Assembly (NCBI RefSeq): GCF_034675905.1
Contig: NZ_JAUCCV010000010.1
Coordinates: forward strand, 806,001 to 870,000
Source: Castellaniella sp034675905
Lineage (GTDB): Bacteria > Pseudomonadota > Gammaproteobacteria > Burkholderiales > Burkholderiaceae_B
DNA: 64,000 nt
Reading direction: 5' to 3'
In this document: piece after piece, positions 36,439-45,349 of the stretch
Layout of the letters: each line of letters begins with the position of its first letter
How positions within the stretch are numbered: the stretch's first letter is position 1
Position numbers and translations under genes: made by a program
Notes under the pieces: model-generated
Told to the model about the DNA's origin: nothing
What the model saw: only the letters and a program-made list of their open reading frames with translations
The model's database searches: none

Positions 36439-37197
36439 CTACACGCAGCGCCCGCCGTCGACCTCCAGACAGGCGCCGGTGATGAACGAGGCCTCGTCGG
36501 ACGCCAGGTACAGACAGGCATTGGCTACGTCTTCCGGCGTGGAAAAACGCCCCAGCGGAATGCTGGCCGTGAATTTGGCCCGTGCTTCCGGGGTGTCGGG
36601 TACGCCCATGAATTCCGTCAGCAGGCCGGTGGCGCCCACGACCGGGTTGACGCAGTTGACGCGAATGCGGTCCGGCCCCAGTTCGGCGGCCATGGACCGG
36701 CTGGTGGTGACGACGGCGCCTTTGGTGCCGTTGTACCAGGTCAGGCCGGGGCGCGGGCGGATGGCGGCGGTGGACGCAATGTTCACGAAGACTCCGCCGC
36801 CGCGCTGACGAAAATGCGGCACGAAGGTCTGTGCGCTCAGGAAAATGCTTTTGACGTTGATCGCATAGATGCGGTCGAATTCAGATTCCGAGATTTCCAG
36901 CATGGGGCGGTTGCGGTGCGTGGCGCCGGCATTGTTGACCACGATGTCGGCGCCCGCATAGTGGCTGACCGCAGCCGCCAGCAGATCCTGCATGCTGGCG
37001 GCGCGGGACACGTCCACGTGGACGAACTGGGCCTGCCCCTGAGCGGCGCGGATCAGATCCACGGTTTCCTGGCCGGCGGCGTCGTTGATGTCGGCCACGA
37101 TGACGCGGGCGCCTTCCCGCGCAAAAGTGGCGGCGATGCCGCGGCCGAATCCCGATCCGGCGCCGGTCACGATAGCGACTTTATTGTCCAAACGCAT
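36439..37197 (-). CDS. short-chain dehydrogenase/reductase
   Basis: A 252-aa SDR. The N-terminal VTGAGSGFGRGIA is the dinucleotide loop (TGxxxGxG), NNAG follows, and the catalytic Tyr-Lys pair is in WYNGTKGAV with Ser in ASTAA. AGGAGA precedes the ATG at 37197. It is the third gene of a leftward set with an ALDH and an isocitrate/isopropylmalate-type dehydrogenase, so it probably oxidises a hydroxy acid or sugar-acid intermediate. Substrate unknown. Confidence 0.9.
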   Translation of the reverse strand: MRLDNKVAIVTGAGSGFGRGIAATFAREGARVIVADINDAAGQETVDLIRAAQGQAQFVHVDVSRAASMQDLLAAAVSHYAGADIVVNNAGATHRNRPMLEISESEFDRIYAINVKSIFLSAQTFVPHFRQRGGGVFVNIASTAAIRPRPGLTWYNGTKGAVVTTSRSMAAELGPDRIRVNCVNPVVGATGLLTEFMGVPDTPEARAKFTASIPLGRFSTPEDVANACLYLASDEASFITGACLEVDGGRCV

Positions 37198-37214
37198 GAG
37201 GTCTCCTGGTGGGT

Positions 37215-38672
37215 TCAATCGATGACGCCGTGGCGGATGGCGACGGTTTTCAGCGTGGTGAAGCCCAGCAGGGCCTCGAAACCTTTTTCGCGGCCGTAAC
37301 CGCTGGATTTGACTCCGCCAAACGGTAGTTCCACGCCGCCGCCTGCGCCGTAGTTGTTGATGAAGACCTGGCCGCAGCGCAGTTGCCGCGCCAGCCGTAG
37401 CTGGCGGGCGCCGTCGCGCGTCCAGACGCCTGCGACCAGGCCATAGGCCGTGTCATTGGCCAGCGCCAGCGCGTCGGATTCCGTGCGGAAAGATTGCGCC
37501 ACCAGGATCGGCCCGAAGATTTCTTCCTGCGCCAATGCGCTGTCCTGGGGTACGTCGCGAAACAGCACGGGCGCCTGGTAGTAGCCGTGGGCCGGGGCGT
37601 CGGCCGTGAGCTGGCCACGGGCCGCTTCAGTCAGGCCTTCGGCCTGTGCGGCGGCCAGGATCTGGCGGACGCGCTCGAATTGTTTCTGGTTGATCAGCGG
37701 CCCCAGGTCCGGGTGGGCGGATGCCGGCCCCGCCCGCAGGGTGCGAAAGCGGTCCGCCAGGCGCGACAGCAGCGTTTCGTAGCAGCCTTCTTGTACCAGC
37801 AGACGGCTGCCTGCCGAGCAGGTCTGGCCGCTGTTCTGGATGATGGCGTTGACGATCACCGGCAAGGCGGCATCCAGGTCTGCGTCGTCAAAGACGATCT
37901 GCGGGGATTTGCCGCCCAGCTCCAGGACCGCGGGGCAGTGATGGCGGGCGGCGGCTTCGGCCACCCGCTGGCCCGTGACGGTAGATCCGGTGAAGGAAAT
38001 GTGCTGGATGCCGGGATGGGCGCACAGCGCGGCGCCTGCCTCGTGGCCGTAGCCGGTGACGACATTCAATGCCCCGGCAGGAAAGCCGGTGCGGGCGGCC
38101 AGTTCCGCCAGATACAGGGTGGACAGGCTGGCGTCCTCGGCGGGTTTGACCACACAGGCGTTGCCGGCCGCCAGAGATGCGCCGACGCTGCGCCCGAAGA
38201 TCTGCACCGGATAGTTCCAGGGAATGATATGGCCCGTCACGCCGTGGGGTTCGCGCACGGTCATGACGGTGTAGCCGGTTTCATATGGCAGGGTCTCGCC
38301 ATGCAGCTTGTCGCAGGCGCCAGCGTAGAACTCGAAATAGCGGGCCAGGGCCAGCACATCGTTGCGGGCGGTGTGCAAGGTCTTGCCGGTGTCGCGGGCC
38401 TCGATGCCGGCCAGTTCGTCGGCATGGCTGAGCACGGCCCGCCCCCAATCGGCCAGCAGCCGTCCGCGATCACGGGCGCTGGTGCGGGCCCAGGGGCCGT
38501 CCAGATGTGCGCCCATGGCGGCCTGCGCGGCCTGGACTGCGCAGTCGATGTCGGCGGCGGAACCTTGGGCGATCTGGTCGTAGACCTGGCCGTCCGAGGG
38601 GTCGATCACCGGGATGGTGCGCTCGTCAGCGACAGGGTGCGGGGTGTTGGCGATGAAGTGATGGGCGGGCAT
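37215..38672 (-). CDS. NAD(P)-dependent aldehyde dehydrogenase
   Basis: A 485-aa ALDH. IIPWNYP, FTGSTVTGQRVA, VLELGGKSPQIVF (general-base Glu) and NSGQTCSAGSRL (catalytic Cys) are all present, and SSGYGREKG closes the protein. It resembles betaine-aldehyde/gamma-glutamylaminobutyraldehyde-type enzymes, but context suggests an acid semialdehyde. The ribosome site at 38672 is weak, so the start is less certain. It lies 17 bp upstream of the SDR gene and 32 bp behind the dehydrogenase gene. Confidence 0.88.
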   Translation of the reverse strand: MPAHHFIANTPHPVADERTIPVIDPSDGQVYDQIAQGSAADIDCAVQAAQAAMGAHLDGPWARTSARDRGRLLADWGRAVLSHADELAGIEARDTGKTLHTARNDVLALARYFEFYAGACDKLHGETLPYETGYTVMTVREPHGVTGHIIPWNYPVQIFGRSVGASLAAGNACVVKPAEDASLSTLYLAELAARTGFPAGALNVVTGYGHEAGAALCAHPGIQHISFTGSTVTGQRVAEAAARHHCPAVLELGGKSPQIVFDDADLDAALPVIVNAIIQNSGQTCSAGSRLLVQEGCYETLLSRLADRFRTLRAGPASAHPDLGPLINQKQFERVRQILAAAQAEGLTEAARGQLTADAPAHGYYQAPVLFRDVPQDSALAQEEIFGPILVAQSFRTESDALALANDTAYGLVAGVWTRDGARQLRLARQLRCGQVFINNYGAGGGVELPFGGVKSSGYGREKGFEALLGFTTLKTVAIRHGVID

Positions 38673-38704
38673 GGCGGTATTCCATAGAAAGGGCGCCGGC
38701 GGGG

Positions 38705-39784
38705 TCAGGCCTTGTCGATGTGCTCGGCGATCGCCTGGCCGACCTGGACGGTATTGGCATTGCCGCCCATATCGGGGGTGCGCGGACCATCGGCCAGCAC
38801 GGCTTCGATGGCCTGCATGACGGCGTGGGCCGCATCGCTGCAGGCCGGCTGGCCCTGGCTGAGGTGATCCAGCATCAGGGCTGCTGACCATATCTGGCCG
38901 ACCGGGTTGGCGATGCCGCGCCCGGCGATGTCGGGGGCCGATCCGTGCACGGGCTCGAACAGCGACGGCCAGACGCGGTCGGGATTCAGATTGGCCGATG
39001 GCGCGATGCCGATGGTGCCGGTGCACGCAGGCCCCAGGTCCGACAGGATGTCTCCGAACAGGTTCGAGGCCACGATGACGTCGAAGCGATCCGGATGCTG
39101 CACCAGATGGGCGCAGAGGATATCGATGTGGAATTTATCCCAGCTGACCTGAGGATGTTCCTGGGCGATGGCTTCGACGCGTTCGTCCCAGAATGGCATG
39201 GTGATGGAAATGCCATTGGATTTGGTGGCGGCCGTCAGGTGGCGGCGTGGCCGGCTGGCTGCCAGCTCGAACGCATAGCGCAGCACCCGGTCGGCGCCGA
39301 ACCGGCTGAAGACCGATTCCTGGATCGCGATTTCCCGGTCTGTGCCGGCGAACATCCGGCCGCCCGCGTTGGAATATTCGCCTTCGGTATTTTCGCGCAC
39401 AACCAGAAAGTCTATGTCGCCGGGGGCGCGACCGGCCAGCGGGCAGGGGACGCCACGCATCAGCCGGGCTGGGCGCAGATTGACGTATTGGTCGAACTCG
39501 CGGCGGATGGTAATGATGGATTCCCAGATGGCGATGTGATCCGGCACCCGGTCAGGGGCGCCCACCGCACCGAACAGGATGGCGTCATGCCGGCCGATCT
39601 GGGTTTTCCAGTCTGCCGGCATCATCCGGCCATGGCGTTCGTAGTGATCGCAGCCCCAGTCGAATGTGTCGAACTGGAAGCTCAGTTGAAAGCGCCGGGA
39701 GACCGCTTGCAGAACCCGCAGGCCTTCGGCCATGACTTCCACCCCGATGCCGTCGCCGGGGATGACTGCGATTTTTTGACTCAT
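38705..39784 (-). CDS. tartrate/D-malate-type dehydrogenase (isocitrate/isopropylmalate dehydrogenase family)
   Basis: A 359-aa decarboxylating beta-hydroxyacid dehydrogenase. IAVIPGDGIGVEVM starts it; RENTEGEYSNAGGR is the substrate/phosphate-loop region, and NLFGDILSDLGPACTGTIGIAPSANLN plus EPVHGSAPDIAG bind metal and NAD. Length and motifs match TtuC/DmlA proteins acting on L-tartrate, D-malate or related acids. It is the first gene of the leftward dehydrogenase set and diverges from the TRAP 2 operon, suggesting the transporter supplies its substrate. Confidence 0.87.
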   Translation of the reverse strand: MSQKIAVIPGDGIGVEVMAEGLRVLQAVSRRFQLSFQFDTFDWGCDHYERHGRMMPADWKTQIGRHDAILFGAVGAPDRVPDHIAIWESIITIRREFDQYVNLRPARLMRGVPCPLAGRAPGDIDFLVVRENTEGEYSNAGGRMFAGTDREIAIQESVFSRFGADRVLRYAFELAASRPRRHLTAATKSNGISITMPFWDERVEAIAQEHPQVSWDKFHIDILCAHLVQHPDRFDVIVASNLFGDILSDLGPACTGTIGIAPSANLNPDRVWPSLFEPVHGSAPDIAGRGIANPVGQIWSAALMLDHLSQGQPACSDAAHAVMQAIEAVLADGPRTPDMGGNANTVQVGQAIAEHIDKA

Positions 39785-39970
39785 GACGCCTGTGTCCTAT
39801 GCGTGGTTTCAGTCATCATACGACAGGGCAATCATGATGAGCAGCGCCGAAAACTGGTGGATACCCCTAGGCTTGCCCGCGTTGCGAGTCAGGATGCCTT
39901 CGTGTTAGAACTTGACTGAGCCGGTATTCGGCAGCTGTCCGGGAAGGCGGCATCATTATTGGGAGACATC

Positions 39971-40951
39971 ATGCATCACGGAAAAAAACTCATCGGCTGG
40001 CTGGCGGCAGCGACCCTGGCGGGTCTGACGGCGGCTACGCCGGTTCTGGCCCAGACCACGCTGAAAATGGCGTATGCCTTGTCGGAAAATTCGCATTATG
40101 GGGCGGGCGCCACGGCGTTTGCCAAAACATTGGAAGCCAGCATGCCCGGCTTCAAGATCCAGCAGTTTCCCAACAGCCAGCTGGGCGGTGAACGGGAAGT
40201 CATCGAGGGCCTGCAATTGGGCACCATCGATCTGGCCATCGTCTCGACGGGGGCCAGCCTGAATTTCGTGCCGCAGACCGGGGTCTTCGATATCCCCTTC
40301 CTGTTTCGTGATCTGGCCCATGCCCGCAAGGTGCTGGACGGCAAGATCGGCCAGGACATGCTGGCCGAATTCCCCAAGCGCGGCCTGATCGCGCTGGCCT
40401 GGGGCGAACAGGGCTTCCGTCACCTGACCAACAATGTCCGCCCTGTCAAAGAACCTGCCGACATCAAGGGCCTGAAGATCCGCACCACGGAAAATCCCAT
40501 CCACATCGCAGCCTTCCGGGAATTGGGCGTGCTGGCCACGCCCATGGCCTGGCCTGAAGTCGCCACCGCCCTGCAGCAAGGCACCATCGACGGCCAGGAA
40601 AACCCGCTGTCGGTGATCGTGTCGGTGAAAATGTGGCAGCTGCAGAAATACCTGTCCCTGACCGCGCACGTCTATGGGCCGGCGCTGGTGCTGATGTCGC
40701 CTGCGGCCTATAACGGCTTGTCCGATGCCGACAAGGATAAATTCAAGGCGGCCGGCGTCGCCAGCGCCCAGGCCATGCGCCAGTTCGTCGATCAGGTCGA
40801 AAAAGACGGCCTGGAAACCCTGAAGGCCAACGGCATGCAGGTCAATACGGTGGACCATGCCGCCTTCGTCAAGGCCGTTCAGCCGATCTACCCGCAGTAT
40901 TACAAGCAATTCGGCCAGCAACTGGTCGAATCCATCCGTGATACGCAGTAA
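39971..40951 (+). CDS. TRAP transporter substrate-binding protein (TRAP 2, DctP family)
   Basis: A 326-aa DctP protein with a signal peptide ending near PVLAQ-TTLK. GLKIRTTENPIHIAAFRELG carries the ligand arginine; QGTIDGQENPLSVI is the signature. GGGAGA precedes the ATG at 39971. The dctQ and dctM genes follow. It diverges from the tartrate/D-malate-type dehydrogenase gene, so a hydroxy-dicarboxylate ligand is a reasonable guess. Confidence 0.92.
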   Translation: MHHGKKLIGWLAAATLAGLTAATPVLAQTTLKMAYALSENSHYGAGATAFAKTLEASMPGFKIQQFPNSQLGGEREVIEGLQLGTIDLAIVSTGASLNFVPQTGVFDIPFLFRDLAHARKVLDGKIGQDMLAEFPKRGLIALAWGEQGFRHLTNNVRPVKEPADIKGLKIRTTENPIHIAAFRELGVLATPMAWPEVATALQQGTIDGQENPLSVIVSVKMWQLQKYLSLTAHVYGPALVLMSPAAYNGLSDADKDKFKAAGVASAQAMRQFVDQVEKDGLETLKANGMQVNTVDHAAFVKAVQPIYPQYYKQFGQQLVESIRDTQ

Positions 40952-40955
40952 GCCC

Positions 40956-41030
40956 ATGAGCGCGCCGGGCCGCCCCAAGCGCGAATTCCCCCTCGGGGGA
41001 TGGCGCGTAGCGCCAAGGGGGACGTCATGA
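40956..41030 (+). CDS. possible 24-codon mini-cistron in repeat copy 1
   Basis: The first repeat unit reads as MSAPGRPKREFP... for 24 codons and stops with TGA overlapping the ATG of the second unit (ATGA). It lies 4 bp after the TRAP 2 binding-protein stop and has no strong ribosome site of its own. It may be translated only by re-initiation. Whether any peptide is made is unknown. Confidence 0.25.
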   Translation: MSAPGRPKREFPLGGWRVAPRGTS

Positions 41031-41097
41031 GCGCGCCGGGCCGCCCCAAGCGCGAATTCCCCCTCGGGGGATGGCGCGTAGCGCCAAGGGGGATGTC
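40956..41097. repeat. 71-bp tandem repeat, two copies, ahead of dctQ
   Basis: Two direct copies (40956-41026 and 41027-41097) differ at only one base. A partial third copy, about 27 bp, forms the first codons of dctQ. Each unit begins ATGAGCGCGCCGGGCCGCCC and contains two dyads: CCCCCT paired with AGGGGG around an inner GGCGC-GTA-GCGCC hairpin. The AAGGGGG near each unit's end sits as a ribosome-binding site for the ATG that follows. The unit resembles intergenic repeats I associate with Alcaligenaceae genomes. Confidence 0.85.
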
Positions 41098-41101
41098 ATG
41101 A
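41027..41101 (+). CDS. possible 24-codon mini-cistron in repeat copy 2
   Basis: Second unit, the same peptide except Met for Thr at position 23. AAGGGGG from the first unit lies 5 bp before its ATG. Its TGA overlaps the dctQ ATG at 41098 in the same ATGA manner, so ribosomes ending here could restart on dctQ. Function, if any, would be in coupling rather than in the peptide. Confidence 0.25.
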   Translation: MSAPGRPKREFPLGGWRVAPRGMS

Positions 41102-41607
41102 TTGCGCCGGGCCGCCCCCAGCGCGCGCTGGGTCGGATTGACCGGGGCCTGTCCCGGCTGGTGTCCTGGGTGGCCCAGGGCTTGTTGTGGTCGTCCGTCG
41201 CGGCGGGCTTCTACCAGGTCCTGGCGCGGTTCGTGTTGGAATCCCCGTCCGCCTGGTCGGAAGCCTGGACGCGGGCGTCCATCATCTGGGCCGTCATGCT
41301 GGGCATGGCGTTGGCGTTCCGTCAGGGGGCCATGCTGGGCGTCGATCTGCTGCACAATCTGCTGGCGCCGCGCCGCGCGCGGTTGCTGGAACACGGCGTC
41401 CTGTTGATCGTCGTCTGTTTTCTGGGTTTTCTGGTCTGGATCGGGGCCGACATGACCTGGCGGGTGCGGTTTCAGAGCACGCCCAGTCTGGGGGTATCGA
41501 TTTCCTGGATCTATCTGTCCATTCCTACGGGCGCCTTTCTGGCTTTGTTCGGCGCCCTGGCCTATTGGGCCGAGGACTCCCGCGTCCCGTACGTTGAAAC
41601 CGTCTAG
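41098..41607 (+). CDS. TRAP transporter small permease (TRAP 2, DctQ)
   Basis: A 169-aa membrane protein with four hydrophobic segments and the DctQ motif QVLARFVLESPSAWSEAWTR around residue 42. The start is the ATG at 41098 with AAGGGGG 5 bp upstream, supplied by the repeat. Residues 1-9 (MIAPGRPQR) match the repeat's reading MSAPGRPKR, so the gene's 5' end and the repeat share ancestry. Confidence 0.88.
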   Translation: MIAPGRPQRALGRIDRGLSRLVSWVAQGLLWSSVAAGFYQVLARFVLESPSAWSEAWTRASIIWAVMLGMALAFRQGAMLGVDLLHNLLAPRRARLLEHGVLLIVVCFLGFLVWIGADMTWRVRFQSTPSLGVSISWIYLSIPTGAFLALFGALAYWAEDSRVPYVETV

Positions 41608-41615
41608 GAGCCTCC

Positions 41616-42893
41616 ATGTCGCAATTGATGGTTGTCTCCATGTTGCTGTTTTTCGGCCTGACGGTGCCGGTGGCGGTGTCCATCGGCTTGGCCACCATGG
41701 TCGGCGTGGGCTTCGACGGGCACATGACCTGGCTGGTGATCGCCCAGCAACTGTATGCCGCCCTGGATAAGTACCCGTTGGTCGCTGTGCCTTTCTTCAT
41801 TCTGGCCGGCAATCTGATGGAAGAAGGCGGTATTTCCGAGCGCATGGTGGAATTCGCCAAGAGCGTGGTGGGCGGGGTGCAAGGCGGCCTGGCCTGCAGC
41901 TGTGTGCTGACCTGCATGATTTTCGCAGCGGTGGCAGGGTCCAGCGTGGCCACGACCTTTGCCGTGGGGGCCATTCTGATCCCGGCCATGGTCAAGCATG
42001 GCTATCCGGCGCCGTTCGCCGCATCTCTGCAGGCCTCGGCGGCGGAACTGGGGGTCATCATTCCGCCCTCGATCCCCATGATTCTGTATGCCGTGTCCAC
42101 GGATACGTCCGTGGGCGAGGTCTTCATTTCCGGGATCGGCCCCGGGATTCTGATCGTGGTGGGCCTGATGTTCTATGTCTGGCTGTATGCCCGGCGCAAC
42201 GGTCTGGGAAAACACGATGGCGATGGCCGCCTGCCTGTCTGGGCGGCCTTCAAAAAGGCCTGGTGGGCGCTGCTGATGCCGGTCATCATCCTGGGCGGCA
42301 TCTATGGCGGCATCTTCACGCCGACGGAAGCATCCGCTGTGGCAGTGGTCTACGCCCTGTTCGTGGGAATTTTCATTTATCGCCGGCTGAGTTTCGCTTC
42401 TTTGGGGCGCACCTTTCACCGGTCGGTGGTGTCCACGGCCATCATCATGTTCATCATCGCCAATGCGGGGGTGTTCGGCTTTCTGCTGAATCGGGCAGGG
42501 GTCCCAATGGCCCTGGGCGAATGGCTCAGCCATCTGTTCGGCAGCGAAATCACGTTTCTGCTGGGTGTGAACGTGGCGCTGTTCATCATCGGCATGTTCA
42601 TCGAAACCTCGGCATCCATCGTGGTGCTGGCGCCGTTGCTGCTGCCGGTCGCCACGCAGTTCGGGGTGGACCCGGCGCATTTCGGGGTGATCATGGTGGT
42701 TAACCTGGCGCTGGGCATGGTGACGCCGCCCTTCGGCGTGAACCTGTTTGCCGCCTGCACGGTGGCCAAAGTGCCCATCGAACGCCTGATCCGGCCGCTG
42801 CTGCCTTTCGTGGCCGTGGTGCTGGCCTGCCTGATAGTCATCACCTACTGGCCGGACCTGTCGCTGTATTTCCGCGATCTGGTGTATCGCTGA
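41616..42893 (+). CDS. TRAP transporter large permease (TRAP 2, DctM)
   Basis: A 425-aa membrane protein with 11-12 hydrophobic segments. VPFFILAGNLMEEGGIS, SSVATTFAVGAILIP and PPSIPMILY are DctM motifs. It lies 8 bp behind dctQ with an AGGAG ribosome site and ends just before a strong terminator. Confidence 0.93.
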   Translation: MSQLMVVSMLLFFGLTVPVAVSIGLATMVGVGFDGHMTWLVIAQQLYAALDKYPLVAVPFFILAGNLMEEGGISERMVEFAKSVVGGVQGGLACSCVLTCMIFAAVAGSSVATTFAVGAILIPAMVKHGYPAPFAASLQASAAELGVIIPPSIPMILYAVSTDTSVGEVFISGIGPGILIVVGLMFYVWLYARRNGLGKHDGDGRLPVWAAFKKAWWALLMPVIILGGIYGGIFTPTEASAVAVVYALFVGIFIYRRLSFASLGRTFHRSVVSTAIIMFIIANAGVFGFLLNRAGVPMALGEWLSHLFGSEITFLLGVNVALFIIGMFIETSASIVVLAPLLLPVATQFGVDPAHFGVIMVVNLALGMVTPPFGVNLFAACTVAKVPIERLIRPLLPFVAVVLACLIVITYWPDLSLYFRDLVYR

Positions 42894-42916
42894 TCAACAG
42901 AGTGCGGCGCTAAAGC

Positions 42917-42949
42917 AAAACCCCGGCGGATCCAATCCGTCGGGGTTTT
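42917..42949. terminator. strong bidirectional intrinsic terminator
   Basis: AAAACCCCGGCGGAT and ATCCGTCGGGGTTTT pair over 15 bp with one mismatch and a CCA loop. A/T runs at both ends allow termination from either side. It sits between the convergent TRAP 2 dctM and TRAP 3 dctP genes. Confidence 0.88.
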
Positions 42950-43009
42950 GACTGGCGGCTGCGAAGGCTGGGAGAGCAAGCGGGCGCAGCCTGCGCAGCG
43001 AGGGGTTTA

Positions 43010-44014
43010 CTACCCCTTGCGGATTGCCTGCAGTTGATCCTGCACGGCCTGCCACAGATCGGGGCCGACTTCCTTTTTGATCTGCTCGTTGACCGGCTCG
43101 ATGGTGCCGCGCATCCGCTGCACTTCTTCCGCACTGACGGTGTTGACCTGCATGCCGTCCGCCTTCAGCTGCGTCAGGGCCTTTTCGGCTTCTGCACGGG
43201 TGTCCTTGCGCTCGAAATCGCGGCTGACCTTGGCCGCCTGCATCAGGACGTTGCGCTCATCGGCGCTCAGGCTGTCCCACCATTTCTTGCTGGCCGTGAC
43301 GATCCAGGGGCTGTAGACGTGGTTGGTGACGCTCAGGTACTTCTGCACTTCAAAGAACTTGCTGGACAGGATGGTGTTGTAGGGATTTTCCTGACCATCC
43401 ACCGTCTTGGTTTCCAGGGCGGTGAACAGTTCGGAGAACGGCAGCGGCACGGCATTGGCGCCCAGACGCTGGAAGGTATCCAGGAAAACGGTGTTCTGCA
43501 TGACCCGCAGCTTCAGGCCGCTGAAGTCTTCAGCGCGCTCGACGGGTTTCTTGCTGTTGGTCAGGTTGCGAAAGCCGTTTTCCCAGTAGACCAGGCCGAT
43601 CATGCCCTTGTCGCTGAGCTTGTCCATGATCTGCTGACCGGTCTTGCCGTCCAGCACCTGGTCGGCCTCTTCGCCGGAATTGAACAGAAACGGCGTGTCC
43701 CACAGGGCCATTTCAGGCGTGATGCCGACCAGCGTCGCGGTAGAGCCGACCATCATTTCCTGGGCGCCGCCGATCAGCGCCTGCTGCATCTGGATATCGG
43801 ACCCCAGAGCGGCTGCGCCGATGGCGCGTACCTTCATCTTGCCGTTGGACAGCTTGGCGACTTCGTCGGCAAAGACCTGGGCGGCGCGCCCTTGGTTGGA
43901 ATCCTGGTTCAGGCCGTAGCCGAAGCGGATCAAGCGGGTATCGGCGGCATGCGCCGCCAGCGACAGCGTGCTGGCCGCCAATGTGGCGGCGAGGAGCAGG
44001 GTTTTCAGTTTCAT
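43010..44014 (-). CDS. TRAP transporter substrate-binding protein (TRAP 3, DctP family; probable gluconate binding)
   Basis: A 334-aa DctP protein with signal peptide (cleavage near LAAHA-ADTRL). GLKLRVMQNTVFLDTFQRLGANAVPL holds the ligand arginine and KTVDGQENPYNTI is the signature. It is the last gene of the operon gntK-dctQ-dctM-dctP. Gluconokinase as first gene and gnt-type palindromes in the control region point to gluconate or a similar aldonate as ligand. Confidence 0.9.
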   Translation of the reverse strand: MKLKTLLLAATLAASTLSLAAHAADTRLIRFGYGLNQDSNQGRAAQVFADEVAKLSNGKMKVRAIGAAALGSDIQMQQALIGGAQEMMVGSTATLVGITPEMALWDTPFLFNSGEEADQVLDGKTGQQIMDKLSDKGMIGLVYWENGFRNLTNSKKPVERAEDFSGLKLRVMQNTVFLDTFQRLGANAVPLPFSELFTALETKTVDGQENPYNTILSSKFFEVQKYLSVTNHVYSPWIVTASKKWWDSLSADERNVLMQAAKVSRDFERKDTRAEAEKALTQLKADGMQVNTVSAEEVQRMRGTIEPVNEQIKKEVGPDLWQAVQDQLQAIRKG

Positions 44015-44065
44015 AGGAAGTCTCCTTGGTGGATGAAAGCGCCGGGGGAAGCGGCTTCGTCTGCC

Positions 44066-45346
44066 TTAGCCTAACCAGCGGACAGGGGCGGTGACGATTT
44101 GGGGAAATGCCACCAGCAGAGCCAGCAGCAGGACGTAGGCGAATAGAAAGGGGGCGATGCCTCGGATGACGGCTTCCATGCGGACGCCGCCCACGCCGGC
44201 GACGACGTTCAGCACGGTCCCCACTGGCGGAGTGATCAGCCCCAGACAGCCGGTGAACACGAACATGAATCCGAAATAGATGGGATCGATGTGCGCCTTC
44301 AGCGCCAGCGGCAGGCAGACGGGCGCGAAGATCAGGATGATCGGGGTCAGGTCCATGGACGTACCCACCAGCAGCAGGAAGATCACCATGCAGACCATGA
44401 AGAGCTTGGGGTGGCCCAGAATAGGTTGGAACAGCTCGGCCAGCTGGTTGGGCAGATCCGCCAGCGTGATCATGTAGGCGGCGACGGTGGCCGCGCCGCA
44501 CAGGAACATGACAATGGCGGTGGTGATGCTGGATGTGACGAGCACTTCATAAGTGGTCTTCCAGGACAGGGCGCGGTAGATGAAGCGGGAGACCAGAAAG
44601 GCATAGACCGCGGCGACGACGGCCGCCTCGGTGGGCGTGAAGATGCCGAAGCGTATGCCTCCCAGGATGATCACGGGCATGAAAATAGCCCAGGTGCTGT
44701 CCGCCACGGCTTTGCGGCGTTCTGCGCGGGTCGAGCGTTCGGCGGACGGCAGACCCCGGCGGCGGGCGACCATGCGCCACGCGATCAGCAGGGCGCCGCC
44801 CATCAGGATGCCGGGCACGATGCCGCTGACGAACAGCTTGCTGATAGAGGTGTTGGTGGTGACGCCGTAGATGATGAACGGCAAGGAAGGCGGAATGATG
44901 GGGCCGATGATGCCGCCCGACGCCAGCAGGCCCGTGCTGTAGTCCAGCGGGTAGTTCTGCTGGCGCATCATGGGCAGCAGGATGGTGGCTAGCGCCGCCG
45001 TATCGGCGATGGCGGACCCGCTCATCGAGGCCAGCAAGACCGCGGCGAACACAGTCACGTACCCCAGGCCGCCGGGGATATGGCCGACGAATACGCGGGC
45101 CATGTCGATGATCCGCTGGCTTAAGCCGCCGGCATTCATCAGTTCGCCCGCCAGCACGAAAAACGGCACGGCCAGCAATGGGAAATTGTCGAAGCCGGCT
45201 TGCAGGTTCTGGGCCAGCAGCTGCGTATTGAAGAAATCCAGTTGCCACATCAGGGCGACGCCCGACACCAGCAAGGCGACGGCGATGGGGATGCCGATCG
45301 CCATCGAGGCGAACAGAACAGCCAGGAACAATAGGGTGGTTTCCAT
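44066..45346 (-). CDS. TRAP transporter large permease (TRAP 3, DctM)
   Basis: A 426-aa membrane protein with 11-12 hydrophobic segments. VPFFVLAGELMNAGGLS, SMSGSAIADTAALATILLP and PPSLPFIIYG are DctM motifs; DxAxxAxxLxP is the variant seen in sugar-acid TRAP systems. It follows dctQ by 3 bp and precedes dctP by 51 bp. Confidence 0.93.
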   Translation of the reverse strand: METTLLFLAVLFASMAIGIPIAVALLVSGVALMWQLDFFNTQLLAQNLQAGFDNFPLLAVPFFVLAGELMNAGGLSQRIIDMARVFVGHIPGGLGYVTVFAAVLLASMSGSAIADTAALATILLPMMRQQNYPLDYSTGLLASGGIIGPIIPPSLPFIIYGVTTNTSISKLFVSGIVPGILMGGALLIAWRMVARRRGLPSAERSTRAERRKAVADSTWAIFMPVIILGGIRFGIFTPTEAAVVAAVYAFLVSRFIYRALSWKTTYEVLVTSSITTAIVMFLCGAATVAAYMITLADLPNQLAELFQPILGHPKLFMVCMVIFLLLVGTSMDLTPIILIFAPVCLPLALKAHIDPIYFGFMFVFTGCLGLITPPVGTVLNVVAGVGGVRMEAVIRGIAPFLFAYVLLLALLVAFPQIVTAPVRWLG

Positions 45347-45349
45347 GAA

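Noticed and set aside
40956..41097. Direct repeats considered as a CRISPR array
   Set aside because: The two units are contiguous and identical along their whole length, with no spacers, and no cas genes are present.
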